From Paenimyroides tangerinum (lineage in GTDB: Bacteria > Bacteroidota > Bacteroidia > Flavobacteriales > Flavobacteriaceae), in assembly GCF_003865405.1 (NCBI RefSeq), contig NZ_RQVQ01000028.1, positions 1-37,147 on the forward strand: a stretch of 37,147 nt of DNA, given 5' to 3'. Shown piece by piece: positions 1-9,392 of the stretch (the stretch's first letter is position 1; each line of letters begins with the position of its first letter). The notes under the pieces were generated by a model. It ran no database searches and was not told the origin of the DNA. It saw only the letters and a list, made by a program, of their open reading frames with translations. The translations under genes were made by a program, and so were the position numbers.

Positions 1-135
1 AGAAAACAAATGGAAAGCGAAATATTTCAATACATTGAAATTTGGTACAACAGAAAAAGAAGGCATAGCTCATTGAATTACAAAACAATTGAAGAATTTA
101 ATAATCAAAACAAAATTTATAAAAATGTAGCTTAA
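1..135 (+). CDS. IS3-family transposase OrfB, C-terminal fragment
   Basis: Open from base 1 in frame 1 to TAA at 133-135, giving 44 residues. The stretch IEIWYNRKRRHSSLNYKT is the typical end of the IS3/IS150 DDE integrase core: in this family a Tyr-Asn pair, an Arg-rich turn, His and Leu-Xaa-Tyr follow the catalytic Glu. The catalytic residues themselves lie upstream, outside the window, so it cannot be judged whether the transposase is intact. Confidence 0.85.
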   Translation, partial: RKQMESEIFQYIEIWYNRKRRHSSLNYKTIEEFNNQNKIYKNVA

Positions 136-165
136 CTTATACTGTACTTTTTGTTTGCATATCCA
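1..165 (+). mobile_element. Right end of an IS3-family insertion sequence, truncated by the window edge
   Basis: The transposase tail (see the CDS entry) is followed by a short AT-rich stretch that ends near TATCCA at about position 165, as expected for an IS terminal inverted repeat ending in CA. The left end lies outside the window, so the inverted repeat and the target duplication cannot be confirmed. The exact outer boundary is an estimate. The element sits about 45 bases before the DUF262 gene, so it may have landed at the edge of the defence island or supplied an outward promoter. Confidence 0.55.
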
Positions 166-210
166 TAGTACAAAACAGAGAAAAAACAATTATGCAACTA
201 AATCATTATT

Positions 211-2412
211 ATGGAATTAATTAACACGCAAGAATATTCTCTTTCTCAACTTTTTACTACTAAAAATCGTAAGATTGTTATTCCTGATTTTCAAAGAGAT
301 TATTGTTGGGGAGATCAAACGCATGGAGAAAAACATAATATAGATATTGTAAGTAGTTTCATTGATACATTAATTGATGAGTTTAATGAGAATAATAATG
401 TAGATGTAATCTTAGGAAAAATAGATGTGTATGAATATTCAAGTAACTTTATAAATCTAACCGACGGTCAACAACGCATAACTACATTATATCTATTATT
501 AGGCATGCTGTATAAATTCGAAAATAAATCTGATATAAAAAACGTAATTAAAAATTGTTTATGCTCTGAAATAAATGAGCCTTATTTACAATATGCAGTG
601 AGAGAAAGTACGATCTTCTTTTTAAATGATTTATTAAACGAATTCTTTTTTAAAGGCGAAAAATTAATTGTAGAAGATATTATCAACCAGCCTTGGTATT
701 TCACTGAATATAATTTAGATCCTTCTATTCAAAGTATGTTATCGGCACTCCAAACATTTGAAAATAAAAGAAAGCAACTTATAGTTACAGGCTTTTCTAA
801 TTTTTTGCTCAATCATGTTAAAATTCAATATTACAATGTTCAAGATAAACAACATGGTGAAGAACGCTTTGTAATCATTAATACAACTGGTAAAAGCCTA
901 ACAACCTCAGAAAACTTAAAACCAATTTTATTAGCGAGTAATCAAAATAAATTATTTGCTGAACAATGGGAAATACGTGAAACATTTTTTTGGAAGAATA
1001 GAAAGGTAAAAGAAATAATTTCTGATGATGGTGTAAATGATTTTTTAAGTTGGTGTTTTAAAATTATTGATAAACAGGATGATATTGATATTGTAAGAAA
1101 AGCGAAGGTCCTTTATAAAAGCAAATCAACTGATTTTAATACTGAATATTATTTAAACCAAATTCAAAAAATATTTAATTCACTTGAAAAATTAGTAGAA
1201 TATTGTCAAGAAGATGATTTTAAAAGATTATTTAATCAAATTAATGATAATAAAGATATAAGTAACTTAAGTGATGTAAGAAATCTTTCGTACGAGAAAC
1301 TTCACAATGTGATATTACCATTACTAGCATTTATTACAAAATTTGAAGATGATAAAATAAATTCATTTAAATTCTTAAGACGATTACGTAAAAATTATTT
1401 TGATTTAAAGTGTCAGGATCGTAACAGTAATTATGTGGACTGGCGATATATTTTACAAATTGTAGAGAAATCTAATACTACACAACAGGTTTTTAACCTT
1501 AATGAAAACAAAATTACACTTACATCAATTCAAAATGTTAAATTAAATCAATGGTTTAACATTGAGGAACAGTTAAAAGTAAGGTTAACGGAACATAGTT
1601 TAAAAATTGAAGAATGGGAAGACCATGAGGATTTTATGGGTGATTTATCATTTTTATTTAAAGTCCAAAGTATTAAAAATGATGAAAATTTAATTCCAAA
1701 TTTAGATTTGGATTCATTTGCTGATTTTGATAAATTAAAAATGGTATTCAATAATTATAAAGCCACGATAGATCTTATAAGATCAACTAATAATGCAGTC
1801 AATAATATAAAACTTTCAAATATGTTTAGATTGTTTAGATTATATATTGGCTGTAATAGTGTTGGTCATATTTACAGAGCGTCATGGGATTTTGAAGGTG
1901 TATTATTTTCTACATTAAACCGTGAGCACTTATTTAAATTAGAATATATGAAGTTGTTAAAGTCAGATGATTTATTAAGTTATGCGACTAATTTTATTAA
2001 AAATAAAATTAAAGAAAATGATATTTTTAATCTTCAACAATTTTCTGCAGAAAAACTAATAAATGCTTGGTTAACATTAAAAGTGTTCTATGCAAATCAT
2101 AAAGACGTTTTACTTCATTTTTATGATGGGAACGAAACAGGAGTATCTGCTTATGTGAAACAAAATGATAATCGACTATTAGGTGATCAAGATTTTTCAA
2201 TTGAAAATTCAATCTGTGGTTTTGCAGTAAGAAGCGGCTTTGGTGGTGGTAATTATGTACATTATACCAATGGAGGTTTATGGTGTAAATCAGATATTAT
2301 TGATACCCCTTTTTCAGATATTGATTACAGTAAAGAAAATAGAACAGTAGAGCAATTACATAAAAATAAAAATACAATTGAATTTATCATTAACATTTTA
2401 ATAAATGCCTAA
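211..2412 (+). CDS. DUF262 (GmrSD N-domain-like) protein, probable defence nuclease/NTPase component
   Basis: 733 residues. The DUF262 signature is clear: IPDFQRDYCW at residues 24-33, then TDGQQRITTLYLL at about 84-96, and an asparagine/glycine segment FVIINTTGKSLT near 220 matching the family's third block. DUF262 is the ParB/sulfiredoxin-like NTPase domain of GmrSD-type type IV restriction enzymes and of SspE. I see no convincing C-terminal HNH (DUF1524) motif, so the nuclease may be missing or supplied by the next gene. The stop is 7 bases before the start of the 158-residue gene at 2420, suggesting co-transcription. ATG at 211 lies shortly after the IS3 end. The family call is firm; the target, for example modified phage DNA, is inferred. 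Confidence 0.85.
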   Translation: MELINTQEYSLSQLFTTKNRKIVIPDFQRDYCWGDQTHGEKHNIDIVSSFIDTLIDEFNENNNVDVILGKIDVYEYSSNFINLTDGQQRITTLYLLLGMLYKFENKSDIKNVIKNCLCSEINEPYLQYAVRESTIFFLNDLLNEFFFKGEKLIVEDIINQPWYFTEYNLDPSIQSMLSALQTFENKRKQLIVTGFSNFLLNHVKIQYYNVQDKQHGEERFVIINTTGKSLTTSENLKPILLASNQNKLFAEQWEIRETFFWKNRKVKEIISDDGVNDFLSWCFKIIDKQDDIDIVRKAKVLYKSKSTDFNTEYYLNQIQKIFNSLEKLVEYCQEDDFKRLFNQINDNKDISNLSDVRNLSYEKLHNVILPLLAFITKFEDDKINSFKFLRRLRKNYFDLKCQDRNSNYVDWRYILQIVEKSNTTQQVFNLNENKITLTSIQNVKLNQWFNIEEQLKVRLTEHSLKIEEWEDHEDFMGDLSFLFKVQSIKNDENLIPNLDLDSFADFDKLKMVFNNYKATIDLIRSTNNAVNNIKLSNMFRLFRLYIGCNSVGHIYRASWDFEGVLFSTLNREHLFKLEYMKLLKSDDLLSYATNFIKNKIKENDIFNLQQFSAEKLINAWLTLKVFYANHKDVLLHFYDGNETGVSAYVKQNDNRLLGDQDFSIENSICGFAVRSGFGGGNYVHYTNGGLWCKSDIIDTPFSDIDYSKENRTVEQLHKNKNTIEFIINILINA

Positions 2413-2419
2413 AATCTAG

Positions 2420-2896
2420 ATGAAAAGAGAGCAGCAATTTATAGATTTTTGTAATAAAATAGATGAAAATTTACTTTCTGGTAAAATCATATTTAAAGAT
2501 AAAGACAAGAATAATGTTCAAGTATCTGTTGATAATTCAATTGTTCTAGATAATCATGTAATTTTAATAGAAATTGATGCTAGCAATCAAGCAAAATTAG
2601 TTTCAGGTCAATATACATTACTTAATTTGTTAAAAGATAATCCATTAAATAAATCAGCTGATTTAGTAAAGGATAAAGACTTAATTTTTGTAGTTATCCA
2701 TTGTTACGGAAATTCATCAAGTAATAACAAATATAACCCCAATAGATCTCTAAATAATTTTAAATTCATCAAGGATAATTTGTTCAAAAATGATGGTGTT
2801 AATTATAATTCGATACATATGGAAGATTTATTAAATCAACCAATTAAGAATAAAAAAGAGTTAATACATAAACTTACAAATAAACATTTGGTTTAA
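2420..2896 (+). CDS. Small partner of the DUF262 protein, possibly a restriction-endonuclease-fold protein
   Basis: 158 residues, starting 7 bases after the DUF262 stop. No family is recognised with confidence. Residues 44-70 read as a buried beta strand carrying acidic residues (VILIEID, E51 and D53), then K59 and a Gln-containing helix start GQYTLLNLL, followed by another hydrophobic strand LIFVVIHCY at 88-96. That order (strand with Glu, nearby Lys, helix with Gln, strand) is compatible with a PD-(D/E)XK nuclease core, but the spacing is not canonical. The gene pair suggests this protein either cuts DNA for the DUF262 NTPase or controls it. The nuclease idea is inference only. Confidence 0.6.
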   Translation: MKREQQFIDFCNKIDENLLSGKIIFKDKDKNNVQVSVDNSIVLDNHVILIEIDASNQAKLVSGQYTLLNLLKDNPLNKSADLVKDKDLIFVVIHCYGNSSSNNKYNPNRSLNNFKFIKDNLFKNDGVNYNSIHMEDLLNQPIKNKKELIHKLTNKHLV

Positions 2897-3019
2897 GATT
2901 ACTTAATTCTTTTATCAAACTAAGGTTAAGGGAAAATAGATTAATTCTTATATTAGCCTCTATAATACCGATTAAAGGTATATAGACCAATTCCTATCAA
3001 TTATTTATAATTTAAGCTC

Positions 3020-5815
3020 ATGAACGAAGCAAATACAAGGAAAGATATTATCGATTTAAAACTGCAAGAAGCGGGATGGAATATCAATGATCTTACACAA
3101 GTAGTCAAAGAATATGATATTAAGGTAAAAGCACCGGCTGAAGTTCATGAGCCTGAAATGATTTACAATAAACATCAATTTTCTGATTATGTTCTATTGG
3201 GTAAAAATGGAAAACCTCTTGCAGTTATTGAGGCTAAAAAAACTTCTATTGATCCAAAGTTAGGAAGAGAACAAGCAAAACAATATTGCTATAATATTAT
3301 AAAAGAAACCAATGGAGATTTACCATTTTGTTTCTATACCAATGGAGATGAAATATATTTTTGGAACTTAGAGAATTATCCACCTAAAAAGGTTGTGGGT
3401 TTTCCTACGAGAGACGATTTAGAAAGATATTTATATCTAAGAAAAAATAGAAAGCCTTTAGCTTCAGAACTTATTAACTCGAACATAGCAGGTAGAGATT
3501 ATCAAATTCATGCCATTCGTTCTATTTTGGAAGGAATTGAAAAAAAGAAATCCAAGTTTCTTTTAGTTATGGCTACAGGTACGGGTAAAACGAGAACTAC
3601 GATTGCTTTAGTTGATGCTTTAATGAGAGCCGGTTGGGTACAAAGAGTATTATTTTTAGTAGATCGTATCGCCTTAAGAAATCAAGCTTTAGATGCCTTT
3701 AAAGAATTTTTACCCAATGAACCTGCATGGCCTAAAAAAGGTGAAAAATCAATAGCAAAAGACAGAAGAGTTTATACAGCGACTTATCCAACAATGTTAA
3801 ATATTATTCGTGATGAAGAAAATTCGTTGTCACCACACTTTTTTGATTTAATTGTTGTAGATGAGAGTCATCGCTCTATTTATAATACGTATCAAGAAGT
3901 ATTAGGCTATTTCAATACAATTACTGTGGGTTTAACTGCTACACCAACCAATGTAATTGATCACAATACATTTAAATTATTTGATTGTGAAGATGGGATT
4001 CCTACCTATGCTTATACGTATGAAGAAGCTGTAAACAATGATCCACCATACCTTTGTGATTTCCAGGTGATGAAAATTCAAACAAAATTTCAAGAAGATG
4101 GAATCAGTAAAAGAACAATAAGTTTAGAAGATCAAAAGAGATTAATTTTAGAAGGAAAAGAAGTCGCTGAAATTAATTTTGAAGGGACTGAACTAGAGAA
4201 AACAGTAATAAACAAAGGAACGAATGTTACTATTGTCAAAGAATTCATGGAAGAAGCTATCAAAGATCCTAACGGAGTTCTTCCTGGTAAAACCATCTTT
4301 TTCTGTTCTACAAAAAATCATGCAAGAAGAATAGAAGAAATCTTTGATGCGCTGTATCCCGAATACCATGGCGAGTTAGCAAAGGTATTAGTTTCAGACG
4401 ATCCAAGAGTGTACGGGGATGATGGTTTATTAGCACAATTCAAGAAAAAAGATATGCCTCGTATTGCCATTAGTGTGGATATGTTAGATACAGGGATAGA
4501 CATTAGAGAGTTAGTAAACTTAGTGTTTGCTAAACCTGTTTTCTCCTATACTAAATTTTGGCAGATGATTGGTAGAGGTACGCGTACATTAGAACAATCT
4601 AAACTGCAACCATGGTGTCCAGAAAAAGATACTTTCTTAATTATGGATTGTTGGGATAATTTTGAATATTTTAAACTAAACCCAAAAGGAAAAGAGTTAA
4701 AAGCTCAAGTCCCATTACCAGTTCGTTATGTTGGTTTGCGTATAGAGAAAATTAAAAAAGCGTTCGAAAAAGAAGAAAATCAAATCGCAGAGAAAGAGAT
4801 TATAGAACTACGTAAACAAATTGATTTATTACCATTGCAATCAGTTACAGTACAAGAGGCAATCAAAGAATTAAATACGGTTAAAGAGGATGATTTTTGG
4901 AAAGATTTTACCAACGATAAAATAGAATATTTAGCCTATACGATAAAACCATTATTCAAAACTCTTTCTCAAACAGATTTTAAAGAAATGCGTTTTAAGA
5001 AAGATGTTTTAGAAATTTCATTAGCGCATTTAGCAGAAGAAACGGAGAAGTTTGATACTTTAAAAGAGAACATTATCAACATAGTAAGCGAACTTCCTCT
5101 TTCTATTAATACTGTAGCAAAGCATTTAACTTTTATCAAGCAAATTCAATCCAATCATTACTGGTCGTTGATAGATGACGAGGCGATGGACAAACTTACT
5201 GAAATAATAGCACCTTTAATGAAATTTAAAGAGAAAAAAAGTGCAATCAACAGTCAGGTTCAGTTAAATTTGCAAGATGTTCTTAAAACAAAAGAAATGG
5301 TGGAATTTGGTCCACAGAACGAAGCAGTCAGTATTACGAAATACCGTGAATTAGTTGAAAGCAGAATTGCTGAATTAACAGCAAGTAATCCTATTCTTCA
5401 AAAATTAAAAGCAGGTGATACAATTTCTGAAAGTGAAGCGGAAACATTAGCAGCTGAACTACACGAAGACGATCCTCATATTACAATTAATCTATTGCGT
5501 AAAGTTTATAAACACCAAAAGGCAAACTTTATTCAATTTATTAAACACATTTTAGGAATTGAAATCTTAAAAAGTATAGAAGAAGAGGTTAGTACGGCTG
5601 TTCAACAGTTCATTTCGGAGCATACTTATTTAACGACTCGACAAATTGAGTTTTTAAATTTACTAAGAGATTATATCATAGAAAGAGGCAATATAGAGAA
5701 AAGAGATTTAGTACAAGCTCCATTTACTATTATACACCCCAAAGGGATTCGTGGGATTTTTTCACCCACAGAAATTCAAGAAATATTAAAAATAACAGAA
5801 AAATTCGCAGCATAA
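3020..5815 (+). CDS. hsdR: Type I restriction enzyme, R (restriction/translocase) subunit, EcoEI-like
   Basis: 931 residues. The N-terminal nuclease domain shows D56 and VIEAKK (E71, K73), a PD-(D/E)XK site. The SF2 helicase motor follows: ATGTGKT at 185-191 (Walker A), DESH at 281-284 (motif II), GLTATP near 304-309 (motif III), and a motif VI-type QMIGRGTRT near 515. The remaining 350 residues fit the helical C-terminal region of the EcoEI R family. It should translocate DNA and cut far from the recognition site when bound to HsdM and HsdS. The stop is one base from the hsdM start, so translation is probably coupled. The 123 bases upstream contain no clear TAnnTTTG box. All key residues are present, so it looks functional. 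Confidence 0.95.
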   Translation: MNEANTRKDIIDLKLQEAGWNINDLTQVVKEYDIKVKAPAEVHEPEMIYNKHQFSDYVLLGKNGKPLAVIEAKKTSIDPKLGREQAKQYCYNIIKETNGDLPFCFYTNGDEIYFWNLENYPPKKVVGFPTRDDLERYLYLRKNRKPLASELINSNIAGRDYQIHAIRSILEGIEKKKSKFLLVMATGTGKTRTTIALVDALMRAGWVQRVLFLVDRIALRNQALDAFKEFLPNEPAWPKKGEKSIAKDRRVYTATYPTMLNIIRDEENSLSPHFFDLIVVDESHRSIYNTYQEVLGYFNTITVGLTATPTNVIDHNTFKLFDCEDGIPTYAYTYEEAVNNDPPYLCDFQVMKIQTKFQEDGISKRTISLEDQKRLILEGKEVAEINFEGTELEKTVINKGTNVTIVKEFMEEAIKDPNGVLPGKTIFFCSTKNHARRIEEIFDALYPEYHGELAKVLVSDDPRVYGDDGLLAQFKKKDMPRIAISVDMLDTGIDIRELVNLVFAKPVFSYTKFWQMIGRGTRTLEQSKLQPWCPEKDTFLIMDCWDNFEYFKLNPKGKELKAQVPLPVRYVGLRIEKIKKAFEKEENQIAEKEIIELRKQIDLLPLQSVTVQEAIKELNTVKEDDFWKDFTNDKIEYLAYTIKPLFKTLSQTDFKEMRFKKDVLEISLAHLAEETEKFDTLKENIINIVSELPLSINTVAKHLTFIKQIQSNHYWSLIDDEAMDKLTEIIAPLMKFKEKKSAINSQVQLNLQDVLKTKEMVEFGPQNEAVSITKYRELVESRIAELTASNPILQKLKAGDTISESEAETLAAELHEDDPHITINLLRKVYKHQKANFIQFIKHILGIEILKSIEEEVSTAVQQFISEHTYLTTRQIEFLNLLRDYIIERGNIEKRDLVQAPFTIIHPKGIRGIFSPTEIQEILKITEKFAA

Positions 5816-5816
5816 C

Positions 5817-7451
5817 ATGAGTTTAATTAACAGTAACCCACTAATTTCATCCAAAATTAACGACCTATGGAATAAATTCTGGAGTGGTGGTATATCAAAC
5901 CCATTAACAGCAATAGAGCAAATTACATATTTGCTTTTTATGAAAAAGATAGATGAAAATGATTTAGAAAATATTGCGAATGCAGAATTTACTGGAGACC
6001 CATATACTTCTATTTTTGAAGGAATATATATTCTTCCACAAGATAGACCAAGACAAGATGCTACGGCTGAGGAAATTGCACAAATAACAAGTACTAAAGG
6101 TATTGATAAGGAATCTTTAAGATGGAGTCAATTTAAAAGACGACCAGCTGAAGAAATGCTTACTCATGTACAACAATATGTTTTTCCTTTTATCAAAGAA
6201 TTAGATAATGAAGAGGCTTCGTTTACCAAACACATGGCAAATGCAGTTTTCATTATTCCTAAGCCTTCTTTACTTGTAGAGGCAATCGAATCTATCGATG
6301 CCATTTATGAGGAGATGGAGAAAGATGCTACAGAGAATGGTCAAGATTTTCAAGATATCCAAGGGGATATCTACGAATTGTTATTAAGCGAAATTGCATC
6401 AGCTGGTAAAAATGGGCAATTTCGTACACCAAGACACATCATCAAATTATTAGTAGAATTGGTAGATCCTCAATTGGGGCAGAAAATTGCAGATCCTGCT
6501 TGTGGTACTGGTGGTTTTTTACTAGGAGCATATCAATACATGATTACGCAACTAGATAAAGAAAAAGAATCGAAGTCACCTGATGAAGATGGGTTCATAA
6601 GAAGCAGTCGCAGTGCATTGCTAACAGAAGAAGTAAAAGAGATTTTAGGTAAAAGTTTGTATGGTTTTGATATCGATCAAACCATGGTGCGTTTAGGGTT
6701 AATGAACTTAATGATGCACGGAATTACGACTCCTCAAATCGATTACAAGGATACGTTAAGTAAGGCATATAGTGAAGATGCACAATACGATATTATTTTA
6801 GCTAACCCTCCATTTACAGGGAATATAGACAAAGGTGACATCAACGAAGACTTAACATTAAAAACAACGAAAACAGAATTATTATTCATAGAGCGTATTT
6901 ATAATATGCTTAAAATGGGTGGTACTGCTGGTATTATTATCCCACAAGGGGTTTTATTCGGTACAGGAAATGCCTTTATCGAAGCGCGTAAATTAATGAT
7001 CGAAAATTCGGAGTTAAAAGCAGTGGTTACAGCACCTAGTGGTGTGTTTAAACCATATGCCGGCGTTAGTACGGCCTTATTAATCTTTACAAAAGGCGGT
7101 ACAACCGAAAATGTGTCGTTTTACGATATGGAATCGGATGGTTACTCATTAGATGATAAACGTAACAAACTACCTGGTAACGGAGATCTGCAAGATATCA
7201 TTCAACAATACAAAGGGAGAAATCCTTCAGCTGCACAAGATCGTAAAGCAAAATTCTTTTCAGTTCCAAAAGCCGAAATTGTAGAGGCGAAATACGATTT
7301 AAGTTTTTCTAAATACAAAGAAGAAGTTTTTGATGAAATAGCTTACGAAGATCCTAAAATCATCTTAGCAAAATTAATTGGTGAAGATGGTAAGGGTGGT
7401 TTGGAGAAAGAGATTATGGATGGGTTACGTGAATTGAAAAGCTTTTTATAG
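5817..7451 (+). CDS. hsdM: Type I restriction enzyme, M (adenine-N6 methyltransferase) subunit
   Basis: 544 residues, a usual length for the family. The N-terminal helical HsdM_N region covers roughly residues 8-150. The S-adenosylmethionine motif ADPACGTGGF lies near 225-234 and the catalytic motif IV NPPF near 330-333. With HsdS it methylates adenine in a bipartite target and so protects host DNA; with HsdR it completes the restriction complex. ATG follows the hsdR stop after one base, and its own stop directly abuts the hsdS start, so the three are one transcript. No broken motif is seen. Confidence 0.95.
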   Translation: MSLINSNPLISSKINDLWNKFWSGGISNPLTAIEQITYLLFMKKIDENDLENIANAEFTGDPYTSIFEGIYILPQDRPRQDATAEEIAQITSTKGIDKESLRWSQFKRRPAEEMLTHVQQYVFPFIKELDNEEASFTKHMANAVFIIPKPSLLVEAIESIDAIYEEMEKDATENGQDFQDIQGDIYELLLSEIASAGKNGQFRTPRHIIKLLVELVDPQLGQKIADPACGTGGFLLGAYQYMITQLDKEKESKSPDEDGFIRSSRSALLTEEVKEILGKSLYGFDIDQTMVRLGLMNLMMHGITTPQIDYKDTLSKAYSEDAQYDIILANPPFTGNIDKGDINEDLTLKTTKTELLFIERIYNMLKMGGTAGIIIPQGVLFGTGNAFIEARKLMIENSELKAVVTAPSGVFKPYAGVSTALLIFTKGGTTENVSFYDMESDGYSLDDKRNKLPGNGDLQDIIQQYKGRNPSAAQDRKAKFFSVPKAEIVEAKYDLSFSKYKEEVFDEIAYEDPKIILAKLIGEDGKGGLEKEIMDGLRELKSFL

Positions 7452-9392
7452 ATGGGATATAAATTTACTTATAAGTCTTTAGCAGAGCTTTGTCAGATTA
7501 ATTTAGGAAAAACACCAAGCCGAAATAAACCTGAATATTGGGGTGAAGGAGTTAATTGGGTTAGTATTTCAGACCTAAAAGACAAATATATTTCTAATAC
7601 CAAAGAACAAATTACAGAGGAAGCTATTACTGGTGCTAACTGTAAAATAGTTAAAAAAGGTACTTTGTTAATGAGCTTTAAGCTTAGTATTGGTAAACTA
7701 GCGTTTACAGAAATTGATTTATTTACCAATGAAGCTATTGCTGCATTACCAATAATAGATGAATCCATTTTAGATAAAGATTATTTATATTACGTACTAA
7801 AATTTATCCCTTTAGTAGGTGGTAACCAAGCGGTTATGGGTAAAACCTTAAATAAACAAAGTCTTTCTAATTTACAAATTCCTTTGCCTCCTACAATCGA
7901 TGACCAAAAACGCATCGCTAAAGTACTATCTGATTGTGAAGTATTAATCCAAAAACGTAAACAAAGTATTGAGTTATTAGATGAATTTATTCAAGCGACT
8001 TTTTTAGATATGTTTGGGGATCCAGTTTTCAGTGAAGTAAATTTATTTAAACTTAAAGATATATCAACAAAAATTGGTAGTGGCGCAACACCTAAAGGAG
8101 GTAATGAGTCTTATAAATCTTCAGGTATATCTTTAATACGAAGTTTAAATATTCATAACAATTTTTTTAAAACTAAAGATTTAGCATTTATTGATGATGT
8201 ACAAGCTTCGAAATTAAATAACGTAATTGTTGAAAAAGATGATTTATTATTTAATATTACAGGAGCTTCAGTATGTCGTTGTGCTATAGTTCCAGAAGAA
8301 ATATTGCCTGCAAGAGTTAATCAACACGTATCAATTATAAGAGTTAATAAAGAAATAGTCAATCCTATATATTTGTGTCATTTGTTATTGTCAGTAAACT
8401 TTAAAAAATTTTTACTTCAAATTGCAAATCAAAATGGAGCGACTCGTGAAGCAATAACGAAAGAACAACTAGAAAATATTTTAGTACCAATTGCTAATTA
8501 TGAACTTCAACTAAAATTTGTTGATAAAATTCTTTCAATAGAAAATTTGAAAGTCAAATTAAATAAAAGTTATAATGAACTTCAAAATCTATTTGAAAGT
8601 TTAAGCCAAAGAGCATTTAAAGGACAATTAGATTTAAGTAAAGTAGATATTTCAGCAATGGATGACGAAAAAAAAAAGCCCTCATCAGAAGTAACGGATG
8701 AAACTATAAAATCAGAAGAAAAACAAATCGAGGATAGAAATAAAATAATTGAAAAAAGTAAAGAGGTGGAGAATGACGGTTCTTACCTAATACCTGATCT
8801 ACATGAATACATTGAGCAATCAAAGGAGGCACTTTCAAAAGTAAATGCTATAATTAGAGCTGGTTCTGAAGATTTTAATTCGTTGGAATCAGATCTTGAA
8901 TTAGTAGATTTTGCAGGTTCATTGGTAGTAGATCATATTAATACCTTAACACCTTTGCAAGTATATCAACACAGTTATGTTGAAAGATATGCAAAGCATT
9001 TACCGCAAGAATTAATCGATAAATACCCTAATATAAACTTATTTTCAAGAAGAGAATTCGATTATTCAACAATGTCTCTAGAAGAATATTTGGGTGTTCC
9101 TGATGATGTAGTGGCAGAATATGGTAATATTGGAAATGATGCAATGTATCTACATTTCTTTTTCAGAAAATATTTCTCAGATAAATCTTTTACTATTGAT
9201 GAAGTTGAAGAGTTATACAACAGAATCGTTTATGATGACGGAGATTGGTTTAAATACAAACCGATGAAAAAATTCATATTCGAGGCTATGAAAGGAGATG
9301 ATGCATTTATTACGCAAGTATTTGAAGAGCAAATTGATCCTGACAATATTGAGATTCCTAAAAAACTAATTAAGCTGAAGTTAATTGAATGA
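7452..9392 (+). CDS. hsdS: Type I restriction enzyme S (specificity) subunit with an unusual C-terminal extension
   Basis: 646 residues, against roughly 400-450 for a standard HsdS. Two target-recognition domains are visible: TRD1 at about 5-150, closing with a conserved helix near 150-190 (IPLPPTIDDQKRIAKVLSDC), and TRD2 at about 198-360, closing with LFESLSQRAFKGQLDL near 380-395. A charged linker rich in Lys and Glu (about 399-450) leads to an extra domain of about 200 residues with many acidic and aromatic positions, such as YNRIVYDDGDWFKY. I do not recognise that domain. The stop overlaps the next gene's start (ATGA type), so expression is coupled to the ATPase, and the extension may link the methylase complex to the ATPase/HNH pair. 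The HsdS call is firm; the role of the extension is inference. Confidence 0.92.
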   Translation: MGYKFTYKSLAELCQINLGKTPSRNKPEYWGEGVNWVSISDLKDKYISNTKEQITEEAITGANCKIVKKGTLLMSFKLSIGKLAFTEIDLFTNEAIAALPIIDESILDKDYLYYVLKFIPLVGGNQAVMGKTLNKQSLSNLQIPLPPTIDDQKRIAKVLSDCEVLIQKRKQSIELLDEFIQATFLDMFGDPVFSEVNLFKLKDISTKIGSGATPKGGNESYKSSGISLIRSLNIHNNFFKTKDLAFIDDVQASKLNNVIVEKDDLLFNITGASVCRCAIVPEEILPARVNQHVSIIRVNKEIVNPIYLCHLLLSVNFKKFLLQIANQNGATREAITKEQLENILVPIANYELQLKFVDKILSIENLKVKLNKSYNELQNLFESLSQRAFKGQLDLSKVDISAMDDEKKKPSSEVTDETIKSEEKQIEDRNKIIEKSKEVENDGSYLIPDLHEYIEQSKEALSKVNAIIRAGSEDFNSLESDLELVDFAGSLVVDHINTLTPLQVYQHSYVERYAKHLPQELIDKYPNINLFSRREFDYSTMSLEEYLGVPDDVVAEYGNIGNDAMYLHFFFRKYFSDKSFTIDEVEELYNRIVYDDGDWFKYKPMKKFIFEAMKGDDAFITQVFEEQIDPDNIEIPKKLIKLKLIE

